DNA of 60,550 nt. Source: an uncultured Verrucomicrobiales bacterium. Lineage in GTDB: Bacteria; Verrucomicrobiota; Verrucomicrobiia; Verrucomicrobiales; Akkermansiaceae. The DNA is taken from the NCBI GenBank assembly GCA_937969495.1, contig CALBVY010000016.1, positions 1-60,550 of the forward strand. Reading direction: 5' to 3'. The notes under the pieces were generated by a model. That model had not been told where the DNA came from. It did not search any database and was given only the letters and a program-made list of their open reading frames with translations. The position numbers and the translations under genes are program-made. Of this stretch, positions 44,811-52,854 are shown one piece after another; positions within the stretch are counted from its first letter, which is position 1; each line of letters starts with the position of its first letter.

Positions 44811-45488
44811 ATGAAAAACATCCTTATCATCGGTGGCAGCTCTGGCATTGGCGCCTCTCTTGCTACTCAACTCAGCACACAAGATATACAGGTCCACACA
44901 GCCTGCCGCCGCCCTACGGAATTTGAGCATCAGAATTTTGATGCGACCGCGCCCACTACGCTTCATTTACCTGAAAAGTTAGATGGCCTCGTCTACTGCC
45001 CTGGCTCGATTAATCTTAAGCCATTTCACCGGATTACTTCCTCAGAGATATTAGAGGAGTTTACCCTCAACGCCCTAGGTGCTGCCACCGTCATTCAACA
45101 GGCTCTTCCAGCTTTAAAAAAAGCAGATACTGCCTCGGTGGTTCTCTTTTCTACAGTAGCTGTTCAGACAGGCCTACCCTTTCATGCCTCTATCGCTATG
45201 GCAAAGGGCGCTATCGAAGGGCTGACTCGCTCACTCGCAGCAGAGTTATCACCCAAGATCAGAGTCAACGCCATTGCCCCCTCCCTCACCAAAACCCCCC
45301 TTGCTGAAAACCTGACTAATACCGATCAGAAAATACAAGCATCCGCAGAAAGACATCCACTTAAGCGTATTGGCGATGCTGGAGAAATAGCCAGCCTCGC
45401 CTCATGGTTGCTCTCAGATGCTTCCCTCTTTGTCACAGGCCAGATTATCCAAGCCGATGGTGGCATGGGGAGTGTTCGGACCTTTTAG
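44811..45488 (+). CDS. Short-chain dehydrogenase/reductase-like protein lacking the catalytic tyrosine
   Basis: The 225-residue protein has the Rossmann motif IIGGSSGIGAS, the YCPG motif in place of the NAG/NNAG turn, a serine in VVLFSTVAV and the helix ending AMAKGAIEGLTRSL. The usual YxxxK active site reads I-A-M-A-K in the segment PFHASIAMAK, so the tyrosine is isoleucine while the lysine is kept. C-terminal GQIIQADGG is typical. From memory, close relatives in Bacteroidetes also have HASVAASK, so the change may be a subfamily trait. It may bind NAD(P)H without dehydrogenase chemistry, or use another residue. It ends the light-type operon. Confidence 0.85.
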   Translation: MKNILIIGGSSGIGASLATQLSTQDIQVHTACRRPTEFEHQNFDATAPTTLHLPEKLDGLVYCPGSINLKPFHRITSSEILEEFTLNALGAATVIQQALPALKKADTASVVLFSTVAVQTGLPFHASIAMAKGAIEGLTRSLAAELSPKIRVNAIAPSLTKTPLAENLTNTDQKIQASAERHPLKRIGDAGEIASLASWLLSDASLFVTGQIIQADGGMGSVRTF

Positions 45489-45554
45489 ATTTTCAATATC
45501 AGATTGACAATATTTCACTAAACACAGAGGTTGCGATCTAATATCTTATCCATC

Positions 45555-47081
45555 GTGAAACATTTATTTTTATACGCTATTTTTGGCCTGACTTCGCTTG
45601 CTACTCACGCAGAGGTCTCCATGCCATCATTTTTTTCAGACGGCATGGTCTTACAGCAGAAATCCACGGCTAAACTGTGGGGATGGGCAAAAGCAGGTGA
45701 GCAAGTCTCCGTCGATTTCCTTGGGAAAAAAGTCACCGCCACCACATCACAAGACGGCCAATGGCTTGTTGAACTTAAGGACTTAGCCGCTACCGACAAG
45801 GGTAGTGAACTCACCGTTAAAGTTGGCAGCGATACCAAGGTAATCAAAAACGTCGTTGTTGGCGAAGTTTGGATTGCGAGCGGACAGTCTAACATGGAAT
45901 GGGCTATTAAGAAAACTGAGGACAAAAATGCCGACAATCAAGCAGAGGATAAGCTACTTAGAGTCTACACCTCAAGAAACCTAACAAACAAAAAACCATC
46001 AAAAGATTTCTCAGGTAAATGGCTCAGCACCGAGCCTAAAAATACACCTAATTTCACTGCCGTAGGCTATCATTTTGCTAAGTCACTACGTGAAAAGCTC
46101 AATGTGCCTGTTGGTATCATCGAGTGTGCTTGGGGAGGCAAACGCATCGAAGCCTTCATTAGTGACGCATCCATGAGGGAAGCAAAGGAGTTAGACTATA
46201 TCGTTCAAGCTAAAGCTGATGCCATTAAAAACTATCTCCCTGAAAAAATTAAAAAAGCCCACCAAGAAGCCTTAGTAAAGTGGCAGAAACAATGTGCCGA
46301 ATGGGAGAAAACTCAAAAGGGGAGAAAACCTCGCAAACCAAAAGCGAAAGGTAACCCTAGTCTCAACCCCACATATCACTCTACCATTTACAACGGCATG
46401 ATCGCCCCCATCGCAAGCTACTCAGCTAAAGGGGTTATCTGGTATCAAGGAGAATCTAACGCCAGAGATAAATCCGCGGACGATTACGAAGCACTACTTA
46501 AACTCCTCATCCAAGACTGGAGGAAGCAATGGGATAGTAACCTCTCATTTTACTACGTTCAACTTGCCAGTTATGGCGATACCACCCGTACCGGCTGGAT
46601 CACTGTGCAGGATCAGATGCGTCAACTCTTATCAAACCCTGAAATGGGAGAAACCAACATCGGAATGGCGGTTATCAATGACATCGGGCATCCTCGTAAC
46701 ATTCACCCACCCAATAAACATGACGTGGGTAAACGCCTCGCGCGCTGGGCACTCAATCAAGATTATGGCTTTAAGGATATCATTGTTTCTGGCCCCCTCT
46801 ACCGCTCTCATCGCACCGCAGCAAATACTTTAGAGATCACGTTCGATTATGCTACGGGACTAAAAACACGTGACGGTGAGGCCCCCGGTTCCTTCGAGCT
46901 CCTCGACACAAAAAATAACTGGCTACCAGCAACAGCGGAGATTCAAGGCGACCGTATTATCCTGAGTCACGATCAAATTAAAAAACCCACCAAAGCACGC
47001 TACGCATGGCACATAATGGCTAAAGGCGCGAATCTCATCAACGCCGAGGGGCTACCCACCAGCTGTTTTACCACCAAGTAG
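45555..47081 (+). CDS. Sialate O-acetylesterase-like SGNH hydrolase, exported
   Basis: This enzyme probably removes acetyl groups from carbohydrates outside the cytoplasm. I start it at GTG 45555, giving 508 residues and a good signal peptide (MKHLFLYAIFGLTSLATHAE). A longer frame from TTG at 45531 puts seven polar residues before it. The SGNH motifs are clear: VWIASGQSNMEW with the nucleophile serine, GVIWYQGESNA, and HPPNKHDVGKRLARWAL with the catalytic histidine. N- and C-terminal beta domains surround the catalytic core. It follows the SDR after 66 bases, possibly as a separate unit. Such esterases are abundant in Verrucomicrobiota that degrade glycans. Confidence 0.88.
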   Translation: MKHLFLYAIFGLTSLATHAEVSMPSFFSDGMVLQQKSTAKLWGWAKAGEQVSVDFLGKKVTATTSQDGQWLVELKDLAATDKGSELTVKVGSDTKVIKNVVVGEVWIASGQSNMEWAIKKTEDKNADNQAEDKLLRVYTSRNLTNKKPSKDFSGKWLSTEPKNTPNFTAVGYHFAKSLREKLNVPVGIIECAWGGKRIEAFISDASMREAKELDYIVQAKADAIKNYLPEKIKKAHQEALVKWQKQCAEWEKTQKGRKPRKPKAKGNPSLNPTYHSTIYNGMIAPIASYSAKGVIWYQGESNARDKSADDYEALLKLLIQDWRKQWDSNLSFYYVQLASYGDTTRTGWITVQDQMRQLLSNPEMGETNIGMAVINDIGHPRNIHPPNKHDVGKRLARWALNQDYGFKDIIVSGPLYRSHRTAANTLEITFDYATGLKTRDGEAPGSFELLDTKNNWLPATAEIQGDRIILSHDQIKKPTKARYAWHIMAKGANLINAEGLPTSCFTTK

Positions 47082-47121
47082 GCTCCTCGTTTCACCACAC
47101 AATAGATCAGTGAGCCACGTG

Positions 47122-48168
47122 TCAGTGCTTGGCTCCTAATTTCTCCATATTAATCACAGCGAAATCATCCTGCATCCAGTCGATATTCGTGGTTGTAATC
47201 AGCTTTTGCGCATCGCTTGGAAGCTTGTTCATCAGAGCATTCCTCCTCCCAGTATCGAGTTCGCCAAAGATATCATCCAGCAAGTAAATGGGGAGTCTAC
47301 CCGCTTGTTTTTGAAGTAACTCCCCCTGTGCTAGCTTCAGCGATAGCGCCAGCGTCCGCTGCTGACCTTCACTGGCGAAGTCCGCTGCTGCCATCCCATT
47401 AATGGAAAGCCGTAGTTCATCACGGTGTGGCCCTGCCAGCGTCTGCCCTTGTCTCCGCTCACGCTCACGTGTCATGGCTAAGCTTGCTACCAGATCATCA
47501 CCCGCTCCTGGCACATATTCCATACCTACACGCTCATCACAGGCACTCACCTCAGACTGCGCTGTAGATGCTAGCGGTTCTAAATGCTCTACGAGCCTCC
47601 GCCGCGCTCCCGTGAGGTAATCACCATGTTTAACTAACAAATCGCTGTAAGCTGTAATTTCTGCCTCTCGTAATACGCGATCTTTAAGTAGTATATTCCG
47701 CGCTTTAAGCACTCTACTGTATCGGTTCAGGTGATCTCGATACATCGGATCTAACTGACATCCTATAAAGTCAAGATACCTCCGCCGCACACTCCCAGAG
47801 CCACGCACGAGCGCTAAGTCATCATTTCCCATCCACACAATCAGCCCCCCAAAACGAAGATAATCACTCTGCCGCGCTATAAGTTCACCATCCAGCTTCA
47901 TTTCCACACCACCCCGCGCTGCATACCTCACCTGAATCTCATCTCCCCAACAGCACCCAGCTACACCAAATCCAGAGCAACCCACTCGCGCTATCTTCGC
48001 CATCCTCGTGCTCCTTGGCGATTGCAGTCTCACAAGAACACACACCGCCTCTAAGATCGATGTCTTCCCCATGGCATTCGCCCCCACCATCACTGCTCCC
48101 GCCTCAGGAAACTCCAAAGCCAAGGCTTCAAAGCATCTGAAGTTTTGTAAACGGAGGGATGATATCAC
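47122..48168 (-). CDS. recF: DNA replication and repair protein RecF
   Basis: RecF is an SMC-like ATPase that loads RecA at gaps. The 348-residue protein starts ISSLRLQNFRCFEALALEFP, has Walker A GANAMGKTS (alanine where NGxGKT usually has glycine), the signature ASEGQQRTLALSLKLAQ and Walker B PIYLLDDIFGELD. The normal neighbours dnaA, dnaN and gyrB are absent, so recF stands alone here between an acetylesterase (convergent) and mtnP. The Walker A variation is small and probably tolerated. Confidence 0.93.
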   Translation of the reverse strand: MISSLRLQNFRCFEALALEFPEAGAVMVGANAMGKTSILEAVCVLVRLQSPRSTRMAKIARVGCSGFGVAGCCWGDEIQVRYAARGGVEMKLDGELIARQSDYLRFGGLIVWMGNDDLALVRGSGSVRRRYLDFIGCQLDPMYRDHLNRYSRVLKARNILLKDRVLREAEITAYSDLLVKHGDYLTGARRRLVEHLEPLASTAQSEVSACDERVGMEYVPGAGDDLVASLAMTRERERRQGQTLAGPHRDELRLSINGMAAADFASEGQQRTLALSLKLAQGELLQKQAGRLPIYLLDDIFGELDTGRRNALMNKLPSDAQKLITTTNIDWMQDDFAVINMEKLGAKH

Positions 48169-48275
48169 GTCCAGACTCTAAGTTTAAAACTCAAAGATGA
48201 AACATCAAATTCAAGCCACCAGTGCGCTAAAAAAAACTCTCTCCGCCGCGGTCATCATCACACCTGCTGCTCCCA

Positions 48276-49133
48276 TTACTTGTATTTCTCAAGTAGCGGC
48301 ATCAAATTTCCTAACGTCTCTTCTGGCCAAAGTTCTTTTGGCGTCATAATAGCTGGAGCCAAAGCATCATGCTCCGGCCAGTCAGCACGCTCTGGCACTT
48401 GATCAATGGCACGAGCGATGATCTTTTTAGCCTTCTCTGAGTTTGCTTTTAAATGACCAATGACCGTTTGCGCACTAACATCCTCTTCTTCCTGATGCCA
48501 ACAGTCGTAATCCGTAATCATACCTAACGTAGCCAGAGCTATCTCCGCTTCCCTAGCCAGCTTGGCCTCAGGAAGATTGGTCATCCCAATGATATCAAAG
48601 CCTAGCTGACGGTTGGCCTCACTCTCAGCACGGGTAGAAAATGCCGGACCATCCATATTAACGTAAGTCCCACCATCATGCACCACGCAGCCTTCCTCCC
48701 GAGCACTGCGGGCAAGAATATCCCTCAATCCAGCACTCACCGGCTCACCAAAACCAATGTGCGCAACAATACCATTACCAAAGAAGGTGTGATGCTCCCG
48801 CCTACTGGTTCGATCAAAGTATTGATCTGGTAGCACGATGTGGCGCGGAGCGTAAGCTTCCTTAAGACTCCCCACTGCCGTGACACAGATGAGCCAGCGC
48901 ACTCCCAGACTACGTAACGCCCAGATATTAGCCCGATGATTAATCTCGTGTGGCAATAGACGGTGCCCCCGCCCATGACGTGGTAGAAACCAGACTTGCC
49001 TACCATTAATATCACCACCAATCAATGTATCAGATGGCTCCCCAAAGGGCGTATTCACCTGCCGTTCTTCCGTTTTTTCAAAACCCTCAATCTCATAGAG
49101 ACCACTCCCTCCGATAATACCTATTGCGCCCAT
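48276..49133 (-). CDS. mtnP: S-methyl-5'-thioadenosine phosphorylase
   Basis: MtnP phosphorolyses methylthioadenosine to adenine and methylthioribose-1-phosphate in methionine salvage. I choose the ATG at 49133 (285 residues, MGAIGIIGGSGLYEIEGF), because GGATGGAG lies just six bases upstream; a second ATG at 49145 is less well placed. PRHGRGHRLLPHEINHRAN, VTAVGSLKEAYAPRHIVLPDQ, YVNMDGPAFSTRAES and NLPEAKLAREAEI are diagnostic. The start overlaps the end of the upstream L,D-transpeptidase gene by 13 bases. No other methionine-salvage gene is nearby. Confidence 0.94.
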   Translation of the reverse strand: MGAIGIIGGSGLYEIEGFEKTEERQVNTPFGEPSDTLIGGDINGRQVWFLPRHGRGHRLLPHEINHRANIWALRSLGVRWLICVTAVGSLKEAYAPRHIVLPDQYFDRTSRREHHTFFGNGIVAHIGFGEPVSAGLRDILARSAREEGCVVHDGGTYVNMDGPAFSTRAESEANRQLGFDIIGMTNLPEAKLAREAEIALATLGMITDYDCWHQEEEDVSAQTVIGHLKANSEKAKKIIARAIDQVPERADWPEHDALAPAIMTPKELWPEETLGNLMPLLEKYK

Positions 49134-49753
49134 AATGATCTCCATCCAAAGTTTTCTTTTTCTGCCATCTTCTGTAACAAACTCTCTTCAAATACCGTGA
49201 CCCGTGTGCCGACACGCGTTTTTCTATAGATCAGTGGCTGGGCTTCATCCAATACGCGGATACACCCAAAGCTGCAACGAACGCGCTTACGAAACTTACC
49301 CACATGCATCCCCACACCATGCCAGGTGAGCCGCATCCAGTAAGGCATCTCAGTGCCCTGGTAAACCGCCCCTTCAGGTAGCGCCCCTTGATGAAGCCAG
49401 CTTTTTTCAACCATCACCTCTCCTGTTTCCGCATGGAGGTATTTTCCATATCTATTGGATCGCTTTTGCTCCATTTTTTCTAACACTTCATATTTCCCCG
49501 TAGGAGTTTCTTTACCTGGCACTCCTGTGGCGACATCCGTCTTTAAAATCACCCTCTCCTGCTCATCGAGCAACCAAGCCTTCTGATCCCATAGAGAAAC
49601 TTTTACGGTTGTTGTAGCAGCATCCGCTTGGTGATAGAGCTTTTTATTCACCTGCCATGAAGGCACATCACCTCCTATCCCTTGACAAGAAATCGTTGTA
49701 AGAGGCAGTAATATCATCATTCCCCTCAACGTATTCTTGAGCAGATTAGGCAT
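49121..49753 (-). CDS. L,D-transpeptidase (YkuD-family), probable lipoprotein
   Basis: YkuD enzymes cross-link peptidoglycan by 3-3 bonds or attach proteins to it. The 210-residue protein has a hydrophobic N-terminus ending TTISCQG, a possible lipoprotein cleavage site. The catalytic part has HGVGMHVGKF and the active-site SFGCIRV with the nucleophile cysteine. It overlaps the start of mtnP by 13 bases, so the two are co-transcribed. It is divergent from another YkuD-fold gene (69-base gap), suggesting a shared envelope role. Confidence 0.88.
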   Translation of the reverse strand: MPNLLKNTLRGMMILLPLTTISCQGIGGDVPSWQVNKKLYHQADAATTTVKVSLWDQKAWLLDEQERVILKTDVATGVPGKETPTGKYEVLEKMEQKRSNRYGKYLHAETGEVMVEKSWLHQGALPEGAVYQGTEMPYWMRLTWHGVGMHVGKFRKRVRCSFGCIRVLDEAQPLIYRKTRVGTRVTVFEESLLQKMAEKENFGWRSLWAQ

Positions 49754-49822
49754 ACCAAAATTCTATGTTTACCTACTAGAATTCCAACTTTATAATACCA
49801 CCTTTTAGAAAGATTCCCTTAT

Positions 49823-50602
49823 ATGCGCTTTGCTCTTATCATCGCTTTCTGCACCGCCTCCGTTTTGGGAGGAGTCTTCTGGTATAACCTCTATCTTCAC
49901 CCACCAAAGATGCCCATCGACCACATTAGTAAACTAAGCAAAGAAGAATACCTCCAAGGTAAGATACGGGAAGAAGACACCATTACCCGCCGCTCCCCAA
50001 GACTCAGCAATACCCTAGATACGATGGGCCTTAACATGGGCGCACCAGTGTTTATCCGCATTTTCAAAGAAAGTAGAGAGCTCGAGATATGGATGAAGCG
50101 TGATAGCGATAATCAATTCCAACACGTAAGAACATGGGAAATAGCCGCGATGTCTGGAGCACTAGGGCCAAAGTTAGCGGAAGGCGATAGACAGGCACCA
50201 GAAGGATTCTACTACGTTAGCCCTTCCCAAATGAAACCAGATAGCGCTTTCCACCTGGCTTTTAACATTGGTTACCCAAATGCCTATGATCGCGCTCATG
50301 GGCGCACTGGCTCATTTATCATGGTGCACGGGAATCGTGTTTCTACTGGCTGCTTTGCCATGACAGATTACTGGATTGAAGAAATCTATACCCTCTGTGC
50401 AACCGCTCTCAAAAATGGCCAACCCTTCTTCCGCGTCCACATTTTCCCTTTTCGTATGACCGAGGAGAGACTCGCTCAAGAAAATAACTCACCATGGTAC
50501 GGCTTCTGGAAAAACCTCAAGGAAGGCTATGATTGGTTCGAGCAACGGAAAACACCGCCGAATGTAACAGTACAAGAAAAAAAATACTCCTTTAGTGAGT
50601 AA
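49823..50602 (+). CDS. YafK/DpaA-like YkuD-fold protein
   Basis: The 259-residue protein has an N-terminal membrane anchor or signal (FALIIAFCTASVLGGVFWY). It then resembles the YafK/DpaA branch of YkuD-fold proteins: VFIRIFKESRELEIWMKR, AEGDRQAPEGFYYVSPSQ and the active-site stretch MVHGNRVSTGCFAMTD, with a catalytic cysteine and histidine. E. coli DpaA detaches Braun lipoprotein from peptidoglycan rather than forming cross-links, so a hydrolase role is possible. It is divergent from the L,D-transpeptidase on the minus strand. No transcription terminator for it was identified. Confidence 0.85.
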   Translation: MRFALIIAFCTASVLGGVFWYNLYLHPPKMPIDHISKLSKEEYLQGKIREEDTITRRSPRLSNTLDTMGLNMGAPVFIRIFKESRELEIWMKRDSDNQFQHVRTWEIAAMSGALGPKLAEGDRQAPEGFYYVSPSQMKPDSAFHLAFNIGYPNAYDRAHGRTGSFIMVHGNRVSTGCFAMTDYWIEEIYTLCATALKNGQPFFRVHIFPFRMTEERLAQENNSPWYGFWKNLKEGYDWFEQRKTPPNVTVQEKKYSFSE

Positions 50603-50695
50603 AAAAGCCAACGCCGTTCACGGAGAAACTCAGAACAGCCATTACCAATCGACAGCCTAGCAACGCCGCTAAAAAAGCCCCACACGATCTTATGA

Positions 50696-50733
50696 AACAA
50701 AAAAACGGGATCCAGCAAACGCTGAACCCCGTT
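50696..50733 (-). terminator. Intrinsic terminator of the PEP-CTERM operon
   Basis: AACGGG (50704-50709) pairs with CCCGTT (50728-50733) and an inner CAGC/GCTG pair extends the stem around an AAAC loop. On the minus strand the hairpin is followed by a run of T interrupted by a single G (A-rich stretch 50696-50705). It ends the minus-strand PEP-CTERM gene 28 bases past the stop. Confidence 0.85.
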
Positions 50734-50760
50734 GTAAAAACATTAAATAATTGAATCGAT

Positions 50761-51399
50761 CTAGCGGCGACGACGCATAATCAATGCCAATCCACTAAGG
50801 CCAAGTAAAGCTGATGAAGATGGCTCTGGAATAGCTACCAAGTTAAAAGCCCCCACATCGGCTGTTGTTCCATTACTGTCGTTATCAAAAGCGTAATTAT
50901 TGAAACCCCCAATAAGAAGAGTTCCACGACCATTAATGAGATTTGCCGTAGCAGGACCTTCACTTGGCGTGGCTACAAAGTCATCTTCATAGCGAAAAAC
51001 CAAAAATTCATCTGCACTTGATAAATCAGTACTATTACCGATAAAAAGATACAAACCTTTACCAGCCGCTAATTCATCAGTTTCGGTTGGCTGAAGGCTA
51101 GCTAAAGTAGACCCTGAGAAAAATCCAGAAACCGTAGATGAAAATGATATATCAGATCCAACTTGGGTAAACGAGCTAACCAAGTTATTAGGACTGCCAT
51201 TTGCCAAATTCTGAATATCTACATCTGTAAGAGACCCAAAATGGCCTATTTTAACAATACTTCCTGTGTTAGTAAGCAAAACCCCAGATTCGTCCACCAC
51301 CAGATTTGTATCAAAGCCGTTCGAATTATCCACTTGGATTGTAATCGCAGAGGCTATAGTTATTTGCGCTGCAAAAGCAACTATCAAAAAATTTTTCAT
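50761..51399 (-). CDS. PEP-CTERM sorting-domain protein
   Basis: The 212-residue exported protein has a signal peptide (FLIVAFAAQITIASAITI) and ends with a PEP-CTERM anchor: VAIPEPSSSALLGL, a short hydrophobic helix and the basic end RRRR. These proteins are sorted and probably processed by an exosortase. The middle part (about 150 residues) is beta-rich and has no family I recognise. It lies 55 bases after the TIGR02597-like gene and is followed by a strong terminator, so it ends that transcript. No exosortase gene is present in this window. Confidence 0.9.
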   Translation of the reverse strand: MKNFLIVAFAAQITIASAITIQVDNSNGFDTNLVVDESGVLLTNTGSIVKIGHFGSLTDVDIQNLANGSPNNLVSSFTQVGSDISFSSTVSGFFSGSTLASLQPTETDELAAGKGLYLFIGNSTDLSSADEFLVFRYEDDFVATPSEGPATANLINGRGTLLIGGFNNYAFDNDSNGTTADVGAFNLVAIPEPSSSALLGLSGLALIMRRRR

Positions 51400-51454
51400 T
51401 TATATATATTATTTGTTTTTTGAAAACTTAGTTAGAAGAAAATATCACTTATGT

Positions 51455-52507
51455 TTACAAGTCCGCATAGTCAGTAGGCGGAGCTATAGGTGCATTATAT
51501 TGAGTTGAGTTACGACGCTGGATGATCATTCCACTCTTTAATGGTGTAGATGCTTGATCGACACTACTATCAGCACCAATCAATTTCCAACCCTCAGCAA
51601 TAACTTCAGGGAAAGATGAACCTGAATGGTAATAATAAATATCGTAACCAGAAGCGTCATCTTTTGGTATCCACAAAAGATCAGCAGTACCAGCAAATCC
51701 ATGTAAAAGTGAATCCTGTAGCCCACTAGTTGCTATAGTTGCACCGACAGGAAACAATCCACTAATAAAAGTATAATTATTAGGCACAGCAACTGTTACA
51801 TTAGTGGTAATTACACTTCCAGTAATAACAAGATCCAAATCCGTTAGACCTCTGCGCTGAACAAAGAAAGCATCGGTATAACAAATCGGCACCTGGTTAG
51901 CTGCTGATCCATCTAGATTTTTCCAACCTTCCTCAACCGTTTCAGGGAAAGTTTCCGCTTTAGCATAATAATATTTATTAAAATCGCCAGAACCATCTGG
52001 AATCCAAACAAGATCGGCTACACCAGCAGCACCTTCTTGAAGGCCTGCTGTGTTAGTGTCTCCAAAGATATCTTGGAGAGTCTTAGCTGCTCTAAGTTGA
52101 TATTTTGCACCATCATTTTCGCCACTTGCAGTTTCTCCAGCAAGGCCATCGGCTCCTAAATCATCTGGTGTTGTAAGCGTTGTTGCAGTCCAAGATGTAA
52201 TTTCCTGAATGGAACCAACCAGTGACGGATCGGCTGTATTTTCAATGATTTCAAGAATATAAGTCTTACCCGCTGTAAGTGAAGTTGCAAAATCAGCATT
52301 ACTATCTGTTAGCGTAGTGCCGTTAACAATCTCAAAAGCTCCACTAGTAGAAACGGCCTCATGAAGTGTTAATCCAAGTAAATTGAACTTTCCAGCTTTC
52401 AAAGTATGGGTCACATAGCCAGCAGGTTTTGTATAAGCAGGATCTGCATTCACAACGGCTGAGCCGAGCAGTAATGCAGCTATAGTGTTGATTGTGGCAT
52501 TTTTCAT
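51455..52507 (-). CDS. Exported protein with internal duplication, TIGR02597-like
   Basis: The 350-residue protein has a signal peptide (TINTIAALLLGSAVVNADPA). The middle and the C-terminal parts are related to each other: ADLVWIPDGSGDFNKYYYAK with FPETVEEGWKNLDG and FFVQRRG recur as ADLLWIPKDDASGYDIYYYH with FPEVIAEGWKLIGA and MIIQRRN. I recall this arrangement as a family in Verrucomicrobiota annotated TIGR02597, of unknown function. It is followed by the PEP-CTERM gene (55 bases), so the two surface proteins are likely co-expressed. Confidence 0.78.
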   Translation of the reverse strand: MKNATINTIAALLLGSAVVNADPAYTKPAGYVTHTLKAGKFNLLGLTLHEAVSTSGAFEIVNGTTLTDSNADFATSLTAGKTYILEIIENTADPSLVGSIQEITSWTATTLTTPDDLGADGLAGETASGENDGAKYQLRAAKTLQDIFGDTNTAGLQEGAAGVADLVWIPDGSGDFNKYYYAKAETFPETVEEGWKNLDGSAANQVPICYTDAFFVQRRGLTDLDLVITGSVITTNVTVAVPNNYTFISGLFPVGATIATSGLQDSLLHGFAGTADLLWIPKDDASGYDIYYYHSGSSFPEVIAEGWKLIGADSSVDQASTPLKSGMIIQRRNSTQYNAPIAPPTDYADL

Positions 52508-52854
52508 CGTAATGTTTGTTGATTGTTACCGGCTTGAGATACACCAGTGATGGATTGTTTTATGGGATATTGTTTATTTATTAGGAGCAATGATAATAAA
52601 ACTCTCTAGCCTAAGGTTAGTTGTAATTTTATTTTGATTACGACTATGACAGTGTAATTTGCCAATTAAAGATAATTTGCAGAGGAACGAGCTTCATGTC
52701 AACACGGAAAAACTTAGAAAAATCTATCATAGGAATTTTAATCCTAGATGATGCACCACATTGTCTTCCGCCTGAGAGTTGAGTCGTATGAAATCACAGA
52801 GTAACCATACGTCTGGACACCTTGCACAACGAAGCCGAGGATCATACAAACAAC
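52508..52854. other. 347-base intergenic region before the surface-protein pair
   Basis: The region lies between the PfkB kinase stop and the start of the TIGR02597-like gene, so it should contain the promoter of the latter. I find no RNA gene or strong repeat. A 28-codon frame (52696-52782, plus strand) has a Shine-Dalgarno-like AGAGGA nine bases upstream, but the peptide is unremarkable and I give it little weight. Confidence 0.5.

Noticed and set aside
47112-47135. GAGCCA/TGGCTC inverted repeat at the recF stop
   Set aside because: The stem is only 6 bp with a 12-base spacer and no T-tract, so it is not a credible terminator.
52696-52782. A 28-codon frame with a Shine-Dalgarno-like AGAGGA
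   Set aside because: It is short, the peptide has no features, and one such frame in 347 bases is expected by chance.
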